The translations under genes and the position numbers were made by a program. The notes beneath the pieces were generated by a model. It made no database searches. It worked only from the letters and a program-made list of their open reading frames with translations, and was not told the origin of the DNA. 32,350 nt of DNA from positions 1 through 32,350 of the forward strand of contig JAAYOD010000040.1 of NCBI GenBank assembly GCA_012520515.1, in the 5' to 3' direction. Positions 7,832 to 15,671 of this stretch are shown here, in pieces. Source of the DNA: Clostridiales bacterium. GTDB taxonomy: Bacteria > Bacillota > Clostridia > Christensenellales > DTU072. Each line of letters opens with the position of its first letter. Position 1 is the first letter of the stretch.

Positions 7832-9361
7832 CTAAAACAATGCCTTTCCTGTCATTTCGCTAGGTTGTGATATATCCATAAGCTTAAGCATAGTTGGCGC
7901 AATGTCAGCCAAAACGCCGCCATTTGCAAGCTCTATTTTTCTATCAGTTACAATAATTAGCGGAACGGGATTTGTAGTATGCGCGGTAAAGGGACTGCCG
8001 TCTTGTTCATACATTTGGTCAGCGTTGCCGTGGTCAGCGGTAATTATTACTTCTCCGCCTACCTTTATAATTGCTTCAACAACTTTCTTTAATGAAGTAT
8101 CTACTGCTTCAACTGCGCTTACAGCAGCATCAAAAATACCTGTATGTCCCACCATATCGCAATTGGCAAAATTAAGAATCATACAGTCAAATTTACATTG
8201 CAAAATCTCCTCTGCCGCCCTTTCAGCAACTTCGTACGCACTCATACTTGGCTTTAGGTCATAGGTGGGAATTTTGGGAGAAGGGATAAGTATTCTCTCT
8301 TCTAAAGGATTGGGTTTTTCCACTCCGCCATTAAAGAAAAATGTTACATGAGCATACTTTTCCGTCTCTGCTATTCTAAGCTGTTTTTTACCATTATTTG
8401 CCAGCACTTCGCCCAATGTATTCGTTAGGCTTTGGGGCAAAAATGCCGTGCTTAAATATGTCTTAAAACTAGCATCGTATTGCGTCATACCTACATATAA
8501 TGGCGACAAAAATCCGCTAACTCTCTCAAAGGAATCAAACTCAGGCATAATAAATGCTCTTGTTATCTCCCTTGCTCTATCGGGGCGGAAGTTAAAGAAT
8601 AAAATACTGTCGCCTTGCCCAATAATAGCTAGTGGTTTGTCATTTTTGCAAACTACTTTTGGCGTGACAAACTCATCAGTAACACCATTTTCATAACTTT
8701 GTCTTACTGCTAATTCTGCGTCTTCAACTTGCTCTCCCACTCCTAAAGTAAGGGCATTATATGCTTTTTCCACTCTGTCCCAGCGGTTATCTCTGTCCAT
8801 AGCGTAAAATCTGCCCTGAACGCTAGCAATCTTGCCAAAATTTTGCTCAGCCATATAATCTTTTAGCTGTTTTATATAATCTGCTCCGCTTTTGGGCGGC
8901 ACATCTCTGCCATCTAAAAAGCAGTGTACAAAAATATCGTCCAAACCTTCTTTTTTAGCTAAATCTATTATTGCAAAAAGGTGTTCTATATGAGAATGAA
9001 CGCCGCCGTCGCTCAGAAGTCCAAAGGTATGAAATTTTTTACCATTTGCTTTAGCTGAACGCATAGTGCGTAAAATTGCGTCGTTTTGGTCAAAATCGCC
9101 ATCTTTTATGCTCTTTGTAATGCGTGTAAGCTCTTGATAAACAACTCTGCCTGCACCAATATTTAGGTGTCCTACTTCGCTGTTTCCCATTTGTCCATCT
9201 GGCAAGCCTACATCCATGCCGCTTGCGCCAAGCATAGTGTTTGGATATTTATTAATAAGGCTGTCCCAAAAGGGCGTTTTTGCCTTTTTTATGGCATTGC
9301 CATATTCGCTTGTATTAATACCAAATCCATCTAATATAATAAGTCCAATAAATTTACTCAT
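7832..9361 (-). CDS. gpmI: 2,3-bisphosphoglycerate-independent phosphoglycerate mutase
   Basis: Interconverts 3- and 2-phosphoglycerate in glycolysis using two Mn ions and a phosphoserine intermediate. The 509-residue protein starts with IGLIILDGFG, the first metal site. GQMGNSEVGHLNIGAGR carries the catalytic Ser (about residue 61), HSHIEHL the substrate-binding His region, and TADHGNAD the C-terminal metal site. Length and motifs fit the alkaline-phosphatase-superfamily enzyme, so it should be active. I chose the ATG at 9361 because an AAAGGAAAGGAAA purine tract precedes it; an in-frame ATG 45 bases upstream has no ribosome site and would add an atypical hydrophobic extension. It is the last gene of the pgk-tpiA-gpmI operon. 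Confidence 0.96.
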   Translation of the reverse strand: MSKFIGLIILDGFGINTSEYGNAIKKAKTPFWDSLINKYPNTMLGASGMDVGLPDGQMGNSEVGHLNIGAGRVVYQELTRITKSIKDGDFDQNDAILRTMRSAKANGKKFHTFGLLSDGGVHSHIEHLFAIIDLAKKEGLDDIFVHCFLDGRDVPPKSGADYIKQLKDYMAEQNFGKIASVQGRFYAMDRDNRWDRVEKAYNALTLGVGEQVEDAELAVRQSYENGVTDEFVTPKVVCKNDKPLAIIGQGDSILFFNFRPDRAREITRAFIMPEFDSFERVSGFLSPLYVGMTQYDASFKTYLSTAFLPQSLTNTLGEVLANNGKKQLRIAETEKYAHVTFFFNGGVEKPNPLEERILIPSPKIPTYDLKPSMSAYEVAERAAEEILQCKFDCMILNFANCDMVGHTGIFDAAVSAVEAVDTSLKKVVEAIIKVGGEVIITADHGNADQMYEQDGSPFTAHTTNPVPLIIVTDRKIELANGGVLADIAPTMLKLMDISQPSEMTGKALF

Positions 9362-9388
9362 AAAAATGTATTTCCTTTCCTTTATTAA

Positions 9389-9424
9389 AATGACGCAAAA
9401 AAACAAAAGTATTTTTGCGTCATT
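9389..9424 (-). terminator. Intercistronic hairpin between tpiA and gpmI
   Basis: A 13-bp stem (AATGACGCAAAAA and its complement) with an 8- to 10-base loop, in the tpiA-gpmI gap on the minus strand. Only four T follow the stem, so it is more likely a leaky terminator or an mRNA-end stabiliser than a full stop. Confidence 0.5.
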
Positions 9425-9451
9425 ACCAGTGTAATTTATGACAAAGTGATT

Positions 9452-10198
9452 TTAGTAATTTACTACTTTTGCAAAGTCTTCTGCATTTAGGCTAGCTCCG
9501 CCAATTAGTCCGCCGTCAATTAGTGGCATTGACATAAGTTCGCTAGCGTTTTTGGGATTCATGCTGCCGCCGTATTGTATACGAATGGAAGTTCCGCTTG
9601 CTCTGCCATAAAGTTTGCGAATAACTCTTCTTATAATTTTGATAGTGTCATTAGCGTCTTGAGCCGTAGCTGTTTTGCCCGTTCCAATTGCCCAAACTGG
9701 TTCGTAAGCAATGACCACTCTCTTTAGCTCTTGCTTTGTGATATCTTTTAAAGCTTCAATAGTTTGAGTGGTAAGAACTTCAGCTGTCTTGCTTTCTTCT
9801 CTTTGGCTAAGCGTTTCGCCAACGCAAACAATAACCTTTAGACCTGCTTTAAGCGCAGCTTTAGTACGCAAATTAACAGTTTGGTCAGTTTCTCCAAAAT
9901 ATTGGCGTCTTTCGCTATGGCCAGTAAGCACATATTTTACTTTAAGTTCTTTAAGCATGGCTGCGGAAATTTCTCCCGTAAAAGCGCCGCTTTCAGCCCA
10001 ATGGACATTTTGCGCTCCTATTTGGATATTGCTGCCCCTAGCTGCTTTTCTTGCTGTCACAATATTGGTGAAAGGTACGCAGCATACCACTTCGCATTGA
10101 GCGTCTTTTACCAATGGTCTTAACTGAGCGATAAACTCTTTAGTTTCAGCATTAGTTTTGTTCATTTTCCAATTTCCTGCAATAATTGGTCTTTTCAT
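9452..10198 (-). CDS. tpiA: Triosephosphate isomerase
   Basis: Interconverts dihydroxyacetone phosphate and glyceraldehyde 3-phosphate in the cytosol. The 248-residue protein has the usual TIM-barrel length. Active-site residues are visible: the Lys in AGNWKMNKT (about residue 12), the His in LTGHSERRQYFGET (about 95), the Glu in AYEPVWAIGTGKTA (about 165, with the flexible loop 6 following), the phosphate-binding YGGS and GGLIGGASL near the C-terminus. GGAGA lies about 8 bases ahead of the ATG. The gap to pgk is 29 bases and contains no terminator, so the two are co-transcribed. Confidence 0.97.
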   Translation of the reverse strand: MKRPIIAGNWKMNKTNAETKEFIAQLRPLVKDAQCEVVCCVPFTNIVTARKAARGSNIQIGAQNVHWAESGAFTGEISAAMLKELKVKYVLTGHSERRQYFGETDQTVNLRTKAALKAGLKVIVCVGETLSQREESKTAEVLTTQTIEALKDITKQELKRVVIAYEPVWAIGTGKTATAQDANDTIKIIRRVIRKLYGRASGTSIRIQYGGSMNPKNASELMSMPLIDGGLIGGASLNAEDFAKVVNY

Positions 10199-10227
10199 CG
10201 TCTATATCTCCTTATTTTATATATAAT

Positions 10228-11544
10228 TTACTTGTCGTTTAAGCAGTCAATTCCTGGCAATACTTTACCTTCAAACAGTTTTAGCGATGCGCCGCCGCCT
10301 GTGGAAATGTGTGTCATCTTGTCAGCAAAGCCAAGTTGTGTTACAGCTGCTGCGCTGTCGCCGCCGCCAATTATGGTGGTAGCGTCTTTAGCTTCTGCAA
10401 GCGCTTTTGCTATTGCTATTGTGCCTTTGGCAAGGATAGGATTTTCAAAAACTCCCATCGGTCCATTCCAAACAACTGTCTTAGCTTGCTTTATTGCCTC
10501 AGCAAAAAGTTCTCTTGTCTTTTCGCCGATATCTAGTCCCATCATATCGCTAGGAATGTCCGTTCTGTCCACCGTTTTTACATCGATGGGCGCATCGATT
10601 GGATTGGGAAAAGACTTAGTAATTACTGCATCAATGGGTAGATAAATCTTTTTGTCCATAGCCTTAGCTTTTTCTAGCATATTATTGCAGTAAGCTATTT
10701 GCTCATTGTCTACAAGTGATGTGCCAACTTCTATTCCTTGCGCTTTTAAGAAAGTATAAGCCATTCCGCCGCCAATTATTAATGCGTCGCATTTTTCTAG
10801 CAAGTTTTCAATAACCTTTAACTTATCCACAACTTTTGCTCCGCCCAAAATAGCTACAAAAGGACGAACAGGATTTTCCAAAGCATCTGCCATAACTGCA
10901 AGCTCTTTTTCAATCAAGAATCCACATACAGCGTCTTTTACAAAGCCGTATTCCACGATTGCGGCTGTGGATGCGTGGGAGCGATGAGCAGTTCCAAAAG
11001 CGTCATTGACATAAATGTCACAAAATTCTGCCAATGCTTTGCAAAGTTCTTGACTTCTGCCCTCTTCGCCTGCGTCAAAACGCAAGTTTTCAAGAAGTAC
11101 GCATTCGCCTGATTTTAGGTTGGCCACTTTGGCTTTGGCGTCTTCGCCTACAATATCGTTAGCAAAGGTAACTTTGCCGTCTAATAGTTCATTTAGCCTG
11201 TCCGCTACTGGCTTTAAGGTAAACTTTTTGGCATCGTTTTGCAATGCTTTTTCTATATAAGCATTTGTAGCTGCTTGTTGTTCTTCTTTAGGAAGTTGAC
11301 TAACAGCGGCTTTTTCCTTTTTATTCAAACCAAAATTAGGGGTAAAAATATTATGGGGCTTGCCCATATGTGAGCAAAGAATTACTTTAGCGCCATTTTC
11401 CATAAGGTACTTAATGGTAGGGAGCGCGCCTTTAATACGGTTTTCATCAGTTATTACACCGTCTTTCATAGGGACATTAAAGTCTACCCTAACCAGACAC
11501 TTTTTGCCGTTTACATCTACATCGCGTATAGTTTTTTTGTTCAT
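10228..11544 (-). CDS. pgk: Phosphoglycerate kinase with an internal insertion
   Basis: Transfers phosphate between 1,3-bisphosphoglycerate and ADP. The N-domain substrate motif [11 protein letters not shown] (19-29), the signature region around [33 protein letters not shown], and the C-terminal nucleotide motif [12 protein letters not shown] and [10 protein letters not shown] are intact. At 438 residues it is about 40 longer than most bacterial enzymes; the excess is a Lys/Glu/Gln-rich segment at about 64-107, between SHMGKP and [10 protein letters not shown], next to the substrate domain. AAGGAGA precedes the ATG by about 6 bases. It is the first gene of the pgk-tpiA-gpmI operon; gapA is not next to it. 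Confidence 0.97.
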   Translation of the reverse strand: MNKKTIRDVDVNGKKCLVRVDFNVPMKDGVITDENRIKGALPTIKYLMENGAKVILCSHMGKPHNIFTPNFGLNKKEKAAVSQLPKEEQQAATNAYIEKALQNDAKKFTLKPVADRLNELLDGKVTFANDIVGEDAKAKVANLKSGECVLLENLRFDAGEEGRSQELCKALAEFCDIYVNDAFGTAHRSHASTAAIVEYGFVKDAVCGFLIEKELAVMADALENPVRPFVAILGGAKVVDKLKVIENLLEKCDALIIGGGMAYTFLKAQGIEVGTSLVDNEQIAYCNNMLEKAKAMDKKIYLPIDAVITKSFPNPIDAPIDVKTVDRTDIPSDMMGLDIGEKTRELFAEAIKQAKTVVWNGPMGVFENPILAKGTIAIAKALAEAKDATTIIGGGDSAAAVTQLGFADKMTHISTGGGASLKLFEGKVLPGIDCLNDK

Positions 11545-11594
11545 ATATTGTTCTCCTTATATAAGGTATTATGTACAAATAAATTCTTTTAGCT

Positions 11595-11623
11595 ATTATA
11601 ACACTATAAACAGCGCTTTACAA
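11595..11623 (-). promoter_or_regulatory. Sigma-A promoter of pgk-tpiA-gpmI
   Basis: Minus-strand TTGTAA (11623-11618), 17-base spacer, consensus TATAAT (11600-11595). The leader of about 45 bases ends in a 12-base palindrome (11555-11566) overlapping the Shine-Dalgarno of pgk. Confidence 0.82.
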
Positions 11624-11657
11624 CCAATATTATGCCTAAAAATCAAAAAAAACAAAA

Positions 11658-12281
11658 CTAATTCGTTTTTTTGTATAATTTTTTATTTTTAGCTGACACA
11701 AGAATTATAACTAGTATTATGCCAAGCGCCACCGCCGAACCGCCTATAATTAAGGCAAGTGTTTGGTTTAGGGAAAGCTGTGTGGTGACATTTGACTTAA
11801 GCGCAAAATAGGTGTTTCCTTTATACTCCACCATAACAAAGTCGCCATAATCTACTTCGGTAGACCATATATTTAGCTTTTCTCCATCGTGGACAACAGC
11901 GCCCACTTGGCTAGAAGAGTCATGGCTGACATACAAATTTATGTCTTTGCCTATCTTGCTGGAACGGACTTTGGCTTTTGTTATGGAAAAACTGTCTTCT
12001 CCTTTGCTTTGATATAAATCATGGGAAAGCACATAGCCTTCCATAGTGTTATAACTTACCTTTTGCCAATTAAATTCTCCAACCTGAAAGCTGTCATCTA
12101 TAAGTCTTACAGTAGCGTTTTGGGGAATTTTAGCCAATACCTCACTATTTATATCGGTTTCACTATATAAATTGGTGTTAGGTAAAATTACTTTACGATT
12201 ATAAGGCGCAGATGCGCAAAGGAGAATAACTGCCAAAATTACAGTTATAATAATAGATACTTTTTTATAAAATTTACCCAT
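11658..12281 (-). CDS. Membrane-anchored SH3-domain protein
   Basis: A 207-residue envelope protein of unknown job. It has an N-terminal membrane segment or signal (about 6-24), a bacterial SH3 domain (about 28-85; NLYSETDINSEVLAKIP start and WQKVSYNTMEGYVLSHDL end are typical), a second beta-rich, possibly SH3-like region (about 92-155), and a C-terminal membrane helix (about 168-196) followed by a short basic tail. Bacterial SH3 domains often bind peptidoglycan, so an extracytoplasmic loop anchored at both ends is likely. GGGAGAG stands just before the chosen ATG; two in-frame ATGs up to 27 bases upstream lack a ribosome site. It is divergent from the acetyltransferase gene and has no clear operon partner. 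Confidence 0.82.
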   Translation of the reverse strand: MGKFYKKVSIIITVILAVILLCASAPYNRKVILPNTNLYSETDINSEVLAKIPQNATVRLIDDSFQVGEFNWQKVSYNTMEGYVLSHDLYQSKGEDSFSITKAKVRSSKIGKDINLYVSHDSSSQVGAVVHDGEKLNIWSTEVDYGDFVMVEYKGNTYFALKSNVTTQLSLNQTLALIIGGSAVALGIILVIILVSAKNKKLYKKTN

Positions 12282-12358
12282 ATTCTCTCCCATTGACAAG
12301 CTGTACATATTCTGATAAACTTGAAACTATCAAAAAAGCTTATTAGGATAATTATACT

Positions 12359-12916
12359 ATGGAGATTAGAAAATATCAAGATAAAGACAAGAATAATTTG
12401 CGTAAGATATGCATTGAAACCGCCCCGCCTCAAAAGAATGAAAAGGGGGAAAAACTGCTTACTTTGCTATATAATGACTACTATACAGAGCAGGAAAAAG
12501 ATAATTGCTTTGTGCTAGTTGACCAAGATGACAACGCCGTAGGATACATAATTTGCGCACAGGATTTTGACAGCTACAAAAAAGTGTTTGTAGAAAAATA
12601 CTTGCCCAAAGTCAGAAAACTAAGCTTTGCTAAATACCTAGAAAAACTTATTTCTCTAAATACTTATGAAAAATGGCTGGCAAAAGACTATCCATCGCAT
12701 TTACATATCGACATTTTACCTGGGTTTACTGGCAAAGGGAGCGGTTCTATGCTTATAGAAACGCTGTTTGAGCATTTAAAAGCCAAAGGGGTAAAAGGCA
12801 TAATGCTAGGCGTTGGATACAAAAATAAAAGAGCCATAAAGTTTTACAAAAAGCACGGTCTAAAGGTGCTAAAAACAATTTTTAATATTGTTGTTATAAT
12901 GGGAAAGGCTTTATAA
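12359..12916 (+). CDS. GNAT-family N-acetyltransferase
   Basis: Transfers an acyl group from acyl-CoA to an unknown acceptor. The 185-residue protein has the N-terminal strand-helix EIRKYQDKDKNNLRKIC, the acetyl-CoA pyrophosphate loop ILPGFTGKGSGSMLI (about 123-137, RxxGxG/A pattern with Phe-Thr-Gly-Lys-Gly-Ser-Gly), and the C-terminal NKRAIKFYKKHGLKVL typical of GNATs. A 35-residue helical insertion lies between. The ribosome site is weak: AGGA lies about 12 bases ahead of the ATG. It is one of the few plus-strand genes, ends at a shared bidirectional terminator and faces the secreted-protein gene. Confidence 0.88.
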   Translation: MEIRKYQDKDKNNLRKICIETAPPQKNEKGEKLLTLLYNDYYTEQEKDNCFVLVDQDDNAVGYIICAQDFDSYKKVFVEKYLPKVRKLSFAKYLEKLISLNTYEKWLAKDYPSHLHIDILPGFTGKGSGSMLIETLFEHLKAKGVKGIMLGVGYKNKRAIKFYKKHGLKVLKTIFNIVVIMGKAL

Positions 12917-12923
12917 ATAAAAT

Positions 12924-12950
12924 AAAGGCGGTAAGTACTACCGCCTTTTT
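12924..12950. terminator. Bidirectional terminator between convergent genes
   Basis: Perfect 10-bp stem AAAGGCGGTA/TACCGCCTTT with a 5-base loop and a T run on the plus strand; the minus strand has a shorter T-rich flank. It serves the acetyltransferase gene and probably the gene at 12954-13997. Confidence 0.88.
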
Positions 12951-12953
12951 GTT

Positions 12954-13997
12954 TTACTCTGTAAAATTAACTACGGGGCAATCTTTAGGGTCATAGGTAA
13001 AGATTTCGCTTTTTTCGCTAAGCGCCACTCCAGTTGCTGAAAGAAATGCCACTTTATAGGTCAATGTCCACTCTTGCAAGCTGTACCAATCTATAAGATA
13101 ACCATTTTCATACATTGTCATAGTAATTTTCATTTGGTTATAGACAAGAGATTTCATATTACTGCCAAGCAAGTCGCCTATTGCTTTAGCTTCATAGTAA
13201 GTTGCCGTTCCCTCAGTCCAACTGTCAGAACAATCAAGCTCTATGTCAATAGTGTAAAAATACATCTTTTGCTTTTCGTCATACTCACGAGATATTTTTG
13301 CGTTATCCAGCATGGTATCAGGAGTAATAATAAAATTGCTTTTTTCACGAATGTCGCTGTCTTTATATTTACGCTCTGCTGTAAGAACTTCTTTTTGATA
13401 CTCTTGAGGCCAAGATATAACTTCACCTCCGTCGTCCATAGCCGACAACTTGCCCGATTGTATATATCTGTCTTGTCCTATTATGTATCCGCGGTTGGCA
13501 ATTTGCACTGCTTTTTGCAGTATTCCGCTTAGAGCTGGGTCACTCACCTTGGTTACATAAACGGTGTTTTGATATGAGCTTTCCACTTTTTGATTGGCGT
13601 TAAGCACTGGTGTTCCCACTACCTTATAAGCTTCTATGCGGTTACTTAATACATCTACTACCAAGTCGCCAGCAGATACGCTTACAATAGAGCTTGCACG
13701 CAAGCCATAAGCTTTTGTTAGCATAAGTTTTTTGCAAGCTGTTTCATACATCTTATAAGCGGCGCTCTTGCTTCCTATTGTAGATAGTTGGTCATATATA
13801 TCATTTATTACTGTGTCATTGCCGTCACTTAGCCAAACAGGATTTATGCCATAATTAGAATTGGGCGGAACTAAATAAAATTTGTTATCTATCTCTTTTT
13901 GGGAAGCAGCAACGCTAATGTATACTAATGAAAAGCATAAATAACATATAATAAGCACCTTAACAATAACTACAAGTACATTAATAAATTTGCGCAT
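12954..13997 (-). CDS. Secreted or membrane-anchored protein of unknown function
   Basis: I do not recognise this 347-residue protein. It opens with a basic tip and a long hydrophobic stretch (about 5-32), a signal peptide or N-terminal anchor without a lipobox Cys, so the rest should be outside the membrane. The body is hydrophilic and mixed alpha/beta, with several Tyr/Trp-rich segments near the C-terminus (YLIDWYSLQEW, about 305-315). It starts 11 bases after the small gene at 14008-14196, with AAGGTAAG ahead of the ATG, so the two form an operon. An in-frame start 99 bases upstream would overlap that small gene and hide the signal sequence, so I rejected it. Confidence 0.7.
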   Translation of the reverse strand: MRKFINVLVVIVKVLIICYLCFSLVYISVAASQKEIDNKFYLVPPNSNYGINPVWLSDGNDTVINDIYDQLSTIGSKSAAYKMYETACKKLMLTKAYGLRASSIVSVSAGDLVVDVLSNRIEAYKVVGTPVLNANQKVESSYQNTVYVTKVSDPALSGILQKAVQIANRGYIIGQDRYIQSGKLSAMDDGGEVISWPQEYQKEVLTAERKYKDSDIREKSNFIITPDTMLDNAKISREYDEKQKMYFYTIDIELDCSDSWTEGTATYYEAKAIGDLLGSNMKSLVYNQMKITMTMYENGYLIDWYSLQEWTLTYKVAFLSATGVALSEKSEIFTYDPKDCPVVNFTE

Positions 13998-14007
13998 AAT
14001 ACTTACC

Positions 14008-14196
14008 TTACTTTTTACTAGAGATATTTTGTTGAGAGTCAGTTGGCAAAATGGCTTTGTCGAAAATATTGGCATACCTAGCGTATGCGCTGTCAAGCCC
14101 TTTGAGTGTATGCATAATTTCTAGTTGCAAAACAAAGTCGTCTAAAAACTCCACTTCTTTTGATTTGTCACCATTTAATTTTCTTTTGTTGGTCAT
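14008..14196 (-). CDS. Small hypothetical protein (62 aa)
   Basis: A short, charged, mostly helical protein with no recognised family: basic start (TNKRKLNGDKSKE), then a likely long helix through the central region and a polar tail. Membrane segments are absent. Support for it being real is positional: a good promoter (14237-14265) lies about 40 bases upstream, and it ends 11 bases before the secreted-protein gene. The ribosome site is weak (GGAA about 10 bases ahead). It may be a cytoplasmic partner or a leader gene for the secreted protein. Confidence 0.55.
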   Translation of the reverse strand: MTNKRKLNGDKSKEVEFLDDFVLQLEIMHTLKGLDSAYARYANIFDKAILPTDSQQNISSKK

Positions 14197-14236
14197 TTTA
14201 TATAATTCCGTATAAATATTGGTTTAATTTAATTAA

Positions 14237-14265
14237 AGTTTAGCTTATTGTAAGCTCTTTGTCAA
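14237..14265 (-). promoter_or_regulatory. Sigma-A promoter of the 62-aa/secreted protein operon
   Basis: Minus-strand TTGACA (14265-14260), 17-base spacer, TAAACT (14242-14237). Confidence 0.7.
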
Positions 14266-14387
14266 TAATGAACTTATGCCTTTATTGGTTTTAAGATAGC
14301 AAAACAAAATCGCATATCATATTGTAATAGTGATAAAGTAAAATATCTGCCATATTTATTTTTTATAGAGTTTAGCGCTAAATATTA

Positions 14388-14416
14388 TTGACAATATGGT
14401 AAATATTATCTATAAT
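14388..14416 (+). promoter_or_regulatory. Consensus sigma-A promoter of tRNA-Pro
   Basis: TTGACA (14388-14393), exactly 17 bases, TATAAT (14411-14416): a full consensus match, 11 bases ahead of the tRNA 5' end. Confidence 0.92.
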
Positions 14417-14427
14417 GATGTAGCTAT

Positions 14428-14504
14428 CTGGGTATGGCGCAGCTTGGTAGCGCGCTTGAATGGGGTTCAAGAGGCCGGAGGTTCAAATCCTCTTACCCAG
14501 ACCA
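14428..14504 (+). tRNA. tRNA-Pro (anticodon GGG)
   Basis: A full cloverleaf of 77 bases with encoded CCA. The acceptor stem CTGGGTA pairs with TACCCAG, the anticodon stem is CTTGA/TCAAG with loop ATGGGGT giving anticodon GGG (14462-14464), and the T-loop is TTCAAAT. It reads CCC and CCU codons. It stands alone as a single-gene transcript with its own promoter and terminator. Confidence 0.96.
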
Positions 14505-14532
14505 AAAGAGACGAATATTCGTCTCTTTTTTT
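14504..14532 (+). terminator. Terminator after tRNA-Pro
   Basis: Palindromic stem AAAAGAGACG with its complement around an AT-rich loop, followed by seven T. It begins directly after the CCA end. Confidence 0.9.
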
Positions 14533-14614
14533 AGTTAATAATAATTATCGAAAAATTCCAAACCATTGGTAGTAAAACAAAAATAATTAACTTTCAAAAC
14601 TTTATGCATTTTGC

Positions 14615-14643
14615 TTGACTTCTATTTATCTTTATGGTAATAT
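14615..14643 (+). promoter_or_regulatory. Candidate promoter of a mini-RNA
   Basis: TTGACT (14615-14620), 17-base spacer, TAATAT (14638-14643) with an extended TGG. The start site would be near 14650, only about 10 bases before a strong terminator hairpin. No reading frame follows. Confidence 0.55.
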
Positions 14644-14649
14644 AATATT

Positions 14650-14697
14650 ATAAATATAAAAACAGCTTGGAGCAAATTACAAGCTGTTTTATTTTTA
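14650..14697 (+). ncRNA. Possible mini-RNA made of a leader stub and terminator hairpin
   Basis: A transcript from the upstream promoter would consist of about 9 bases, an 11-bp perfect stem (AAAACAGCTTG/CAAGCTGTTTT, 14659-14669 and 14680-14690), a 10-base loop (14670-14679) and a T-rich tail. Total length is near 45 bases. It may be a tiny regulatory RNA, or only a second terminator for transcription from either side. Sequence alone does not decide. Confidence 0.35.
14659..14697. terminator. Strong hairpin between tRNA-Pro and recR
   Basis: An 11-bp perfect stem with T-rich flanks on both strands. On the minus strand it is a second terminator behind recR; on the plus strand it would end the candidate mini-RNA. 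Confidence 0.75.
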
Positions 14698-14703
14698 GCA
14701 AAA

Positions 14704-14733
14704 TAAAAAAGCGTCTTTAGCTAGACGCTTTTT
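14704..14733 (-). terminator. Terminator after recR
   Basis: Stem AAAAAGCGTCT/AGACGCTTTTT with a 6-base loop, four bases after the recR stop codon. The T run continues on the minus strand. Confidence 0.9.
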
Positions 14734-14736
14734 GTT

Positions 14737-15318
14737 TTATAGTATTTTGCGGTCTTGCAACGCTCTTTGCAAAGTAAGCTCATCAGCATACTCTATTTCA
14801 CTGCCTAAGCTTATACCATAGGCAAGACGGCTTACCTTTATGCCTAACGGTTTGATTTGGTTGGCCAAATAGCTTGCGGTAAGCTCTCCGCTAATATCTG
14901 CGTTGGTGGCAATAATAACTTCCTTTACGCCCGTGAGCCTTGACATAAGCTCTTTTATTCTTATATCGTCAACACCCCTGCCCTTTTGAAAGTCAATCGT
15001 ACCATGCAAGCAATGGTATACTCCTTTATATTCGCCCATTTTTTCAAAGGCGTTAATGTCTTTGGGGTCAGAAACTACACAAATGGTGGTTTTGTCACGC
15101 TCTTGACAAATAGAACACACATCTATGTCGGTAAAGTTACCGCAAACGGAGCAAAAATGAATACTGTTTACAGCGTCTAGAATGGCGCTGGCAAACTCTT
15201 GCGCATTTTCTTTACTCCCTTCTATAATGTTATAGGCATACCTTGTTGCCGTCTTAATGCCAACGCCAGGCAAGCTCTTAAACTTTGCTATAAGCCTAGA
15301 TAGGCTAGGTATTTGCAT
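14737..15318 (-). CDS. recR: Recombination mediator RecR
   Basis: RecR works with RecF and RecO to load RecA onto gapped DNA. The 193-residue protein has the normal size: a helix-hairpin-helix (LPGVGIKTATRYAYNI, about 16-31), a four-Cys zinc finger (Cys56, 59, 68, 71), a Toprim domain (about 78-170) with VVSDPKDINAFEKMGEYKGVYH, and a C-terminal Walker-B-like segment. The usual glycine-rich stretch after GxYHxL is altered (LHGTIDFQKGRG), a mild divergence. Its ATG overlaps the ybaB stop codon by one base (TAATG), so translation is coupled. The usual dnaX neighbour is absent. Confidence 0.96.
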   Translation of the reverse strand: MQIPSLSRLIAKFKSLPGVGIKTATRYAYNIIEGSKENAQEFASAILDAVNSIHFCSVCGNFTDIDVCSICQERDKTTICVVSDPKDINAFEKMGEYKGVYHCLHGTIDFQKGRGVDDIRIKELMSRLTGVKEVIIATNADISGELTASYLANQIKPLGIKVSRLAYGISLGSEIEYADELTLQRALQDRKIL

Positions 15319-15650
15319 TAAAACAAGCCTCCGCCAAGACCGCCTGTAAGAGGACCCATAACACGAGCATTTTCTTCTTCAACTAGCTTAAGGGCTTCAT
15401 TAATGCCTGCTATTATCATATCTTCCAACATTTCCACATCATCAGGGTCAACAGCTTCGGGAGCAATTTTGATAGAGCTTAATTTTCTATCGCAAGTCAT
15501 AACAACTTCCACCATTCCGCCTGCGGCTGATGCCACTACTTCGGTATCTCTAAGCTCTTCTTGAGCTTTCTCTAAATCTCTTTGCATTTTTTGCGCTTGG
15601 CGCATAAGCTGTTGCATATTGCCGCCGCCAAATCCACCAAATCTAGACAT
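15318..15650 (-). CDS. YbaB/EbfC nucleoid-associated protein
   Basis: A small dimeric DNA-binding protein often encoded with recR. At 110 residues it has the normal length: a Gly/Phe-rich start, a long charged helix (MQQLMRQAQKMQRDLEKAQ, about 12-30), the central sheet with GGMVEVVMTCDRKLSSIKI, and the helical end with NEALKL. A TAAGGAGAA ribosome site precedes the ATG. It sits between the surface-protein gene (21-base gap) and recR (1-base overlap), so the three are one operon. Confidence 0.95.
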   Translation of the reverse strand: MSRFGGFGGGNMQQLMRQAQKMQRDLEKAQEELRDTEVVASAAGGMVEVVMTCDRKLSSIKIAPEAVDPDDVEMLEDMIIAGINEALKLVEEENARVMGPLTGGLGGGLF

Positions 15651-15671
15651 TATATTCTCCTTAAATCTTAT

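Noticed and set aside
9362-9406. Upstream ATG extending gpmI by 15 residues
   Set aside because: No ribosome site; the extension overlaps the intercistronic hairpin and is atypical for the family.
12321-12358. Leaderless start for the GNAT gene
   Set aside because: TTGAAA at 12321 has only a poor -10 match at 17 bases (TAGGAT); the evidence is too weak to list as a feature.
13998-14096. Upstream start extending the secreted protein by 33 residues
   Set aside because: It overlaps the 62-aa gene, lacks a ribosome site and would bury the signal sequence.
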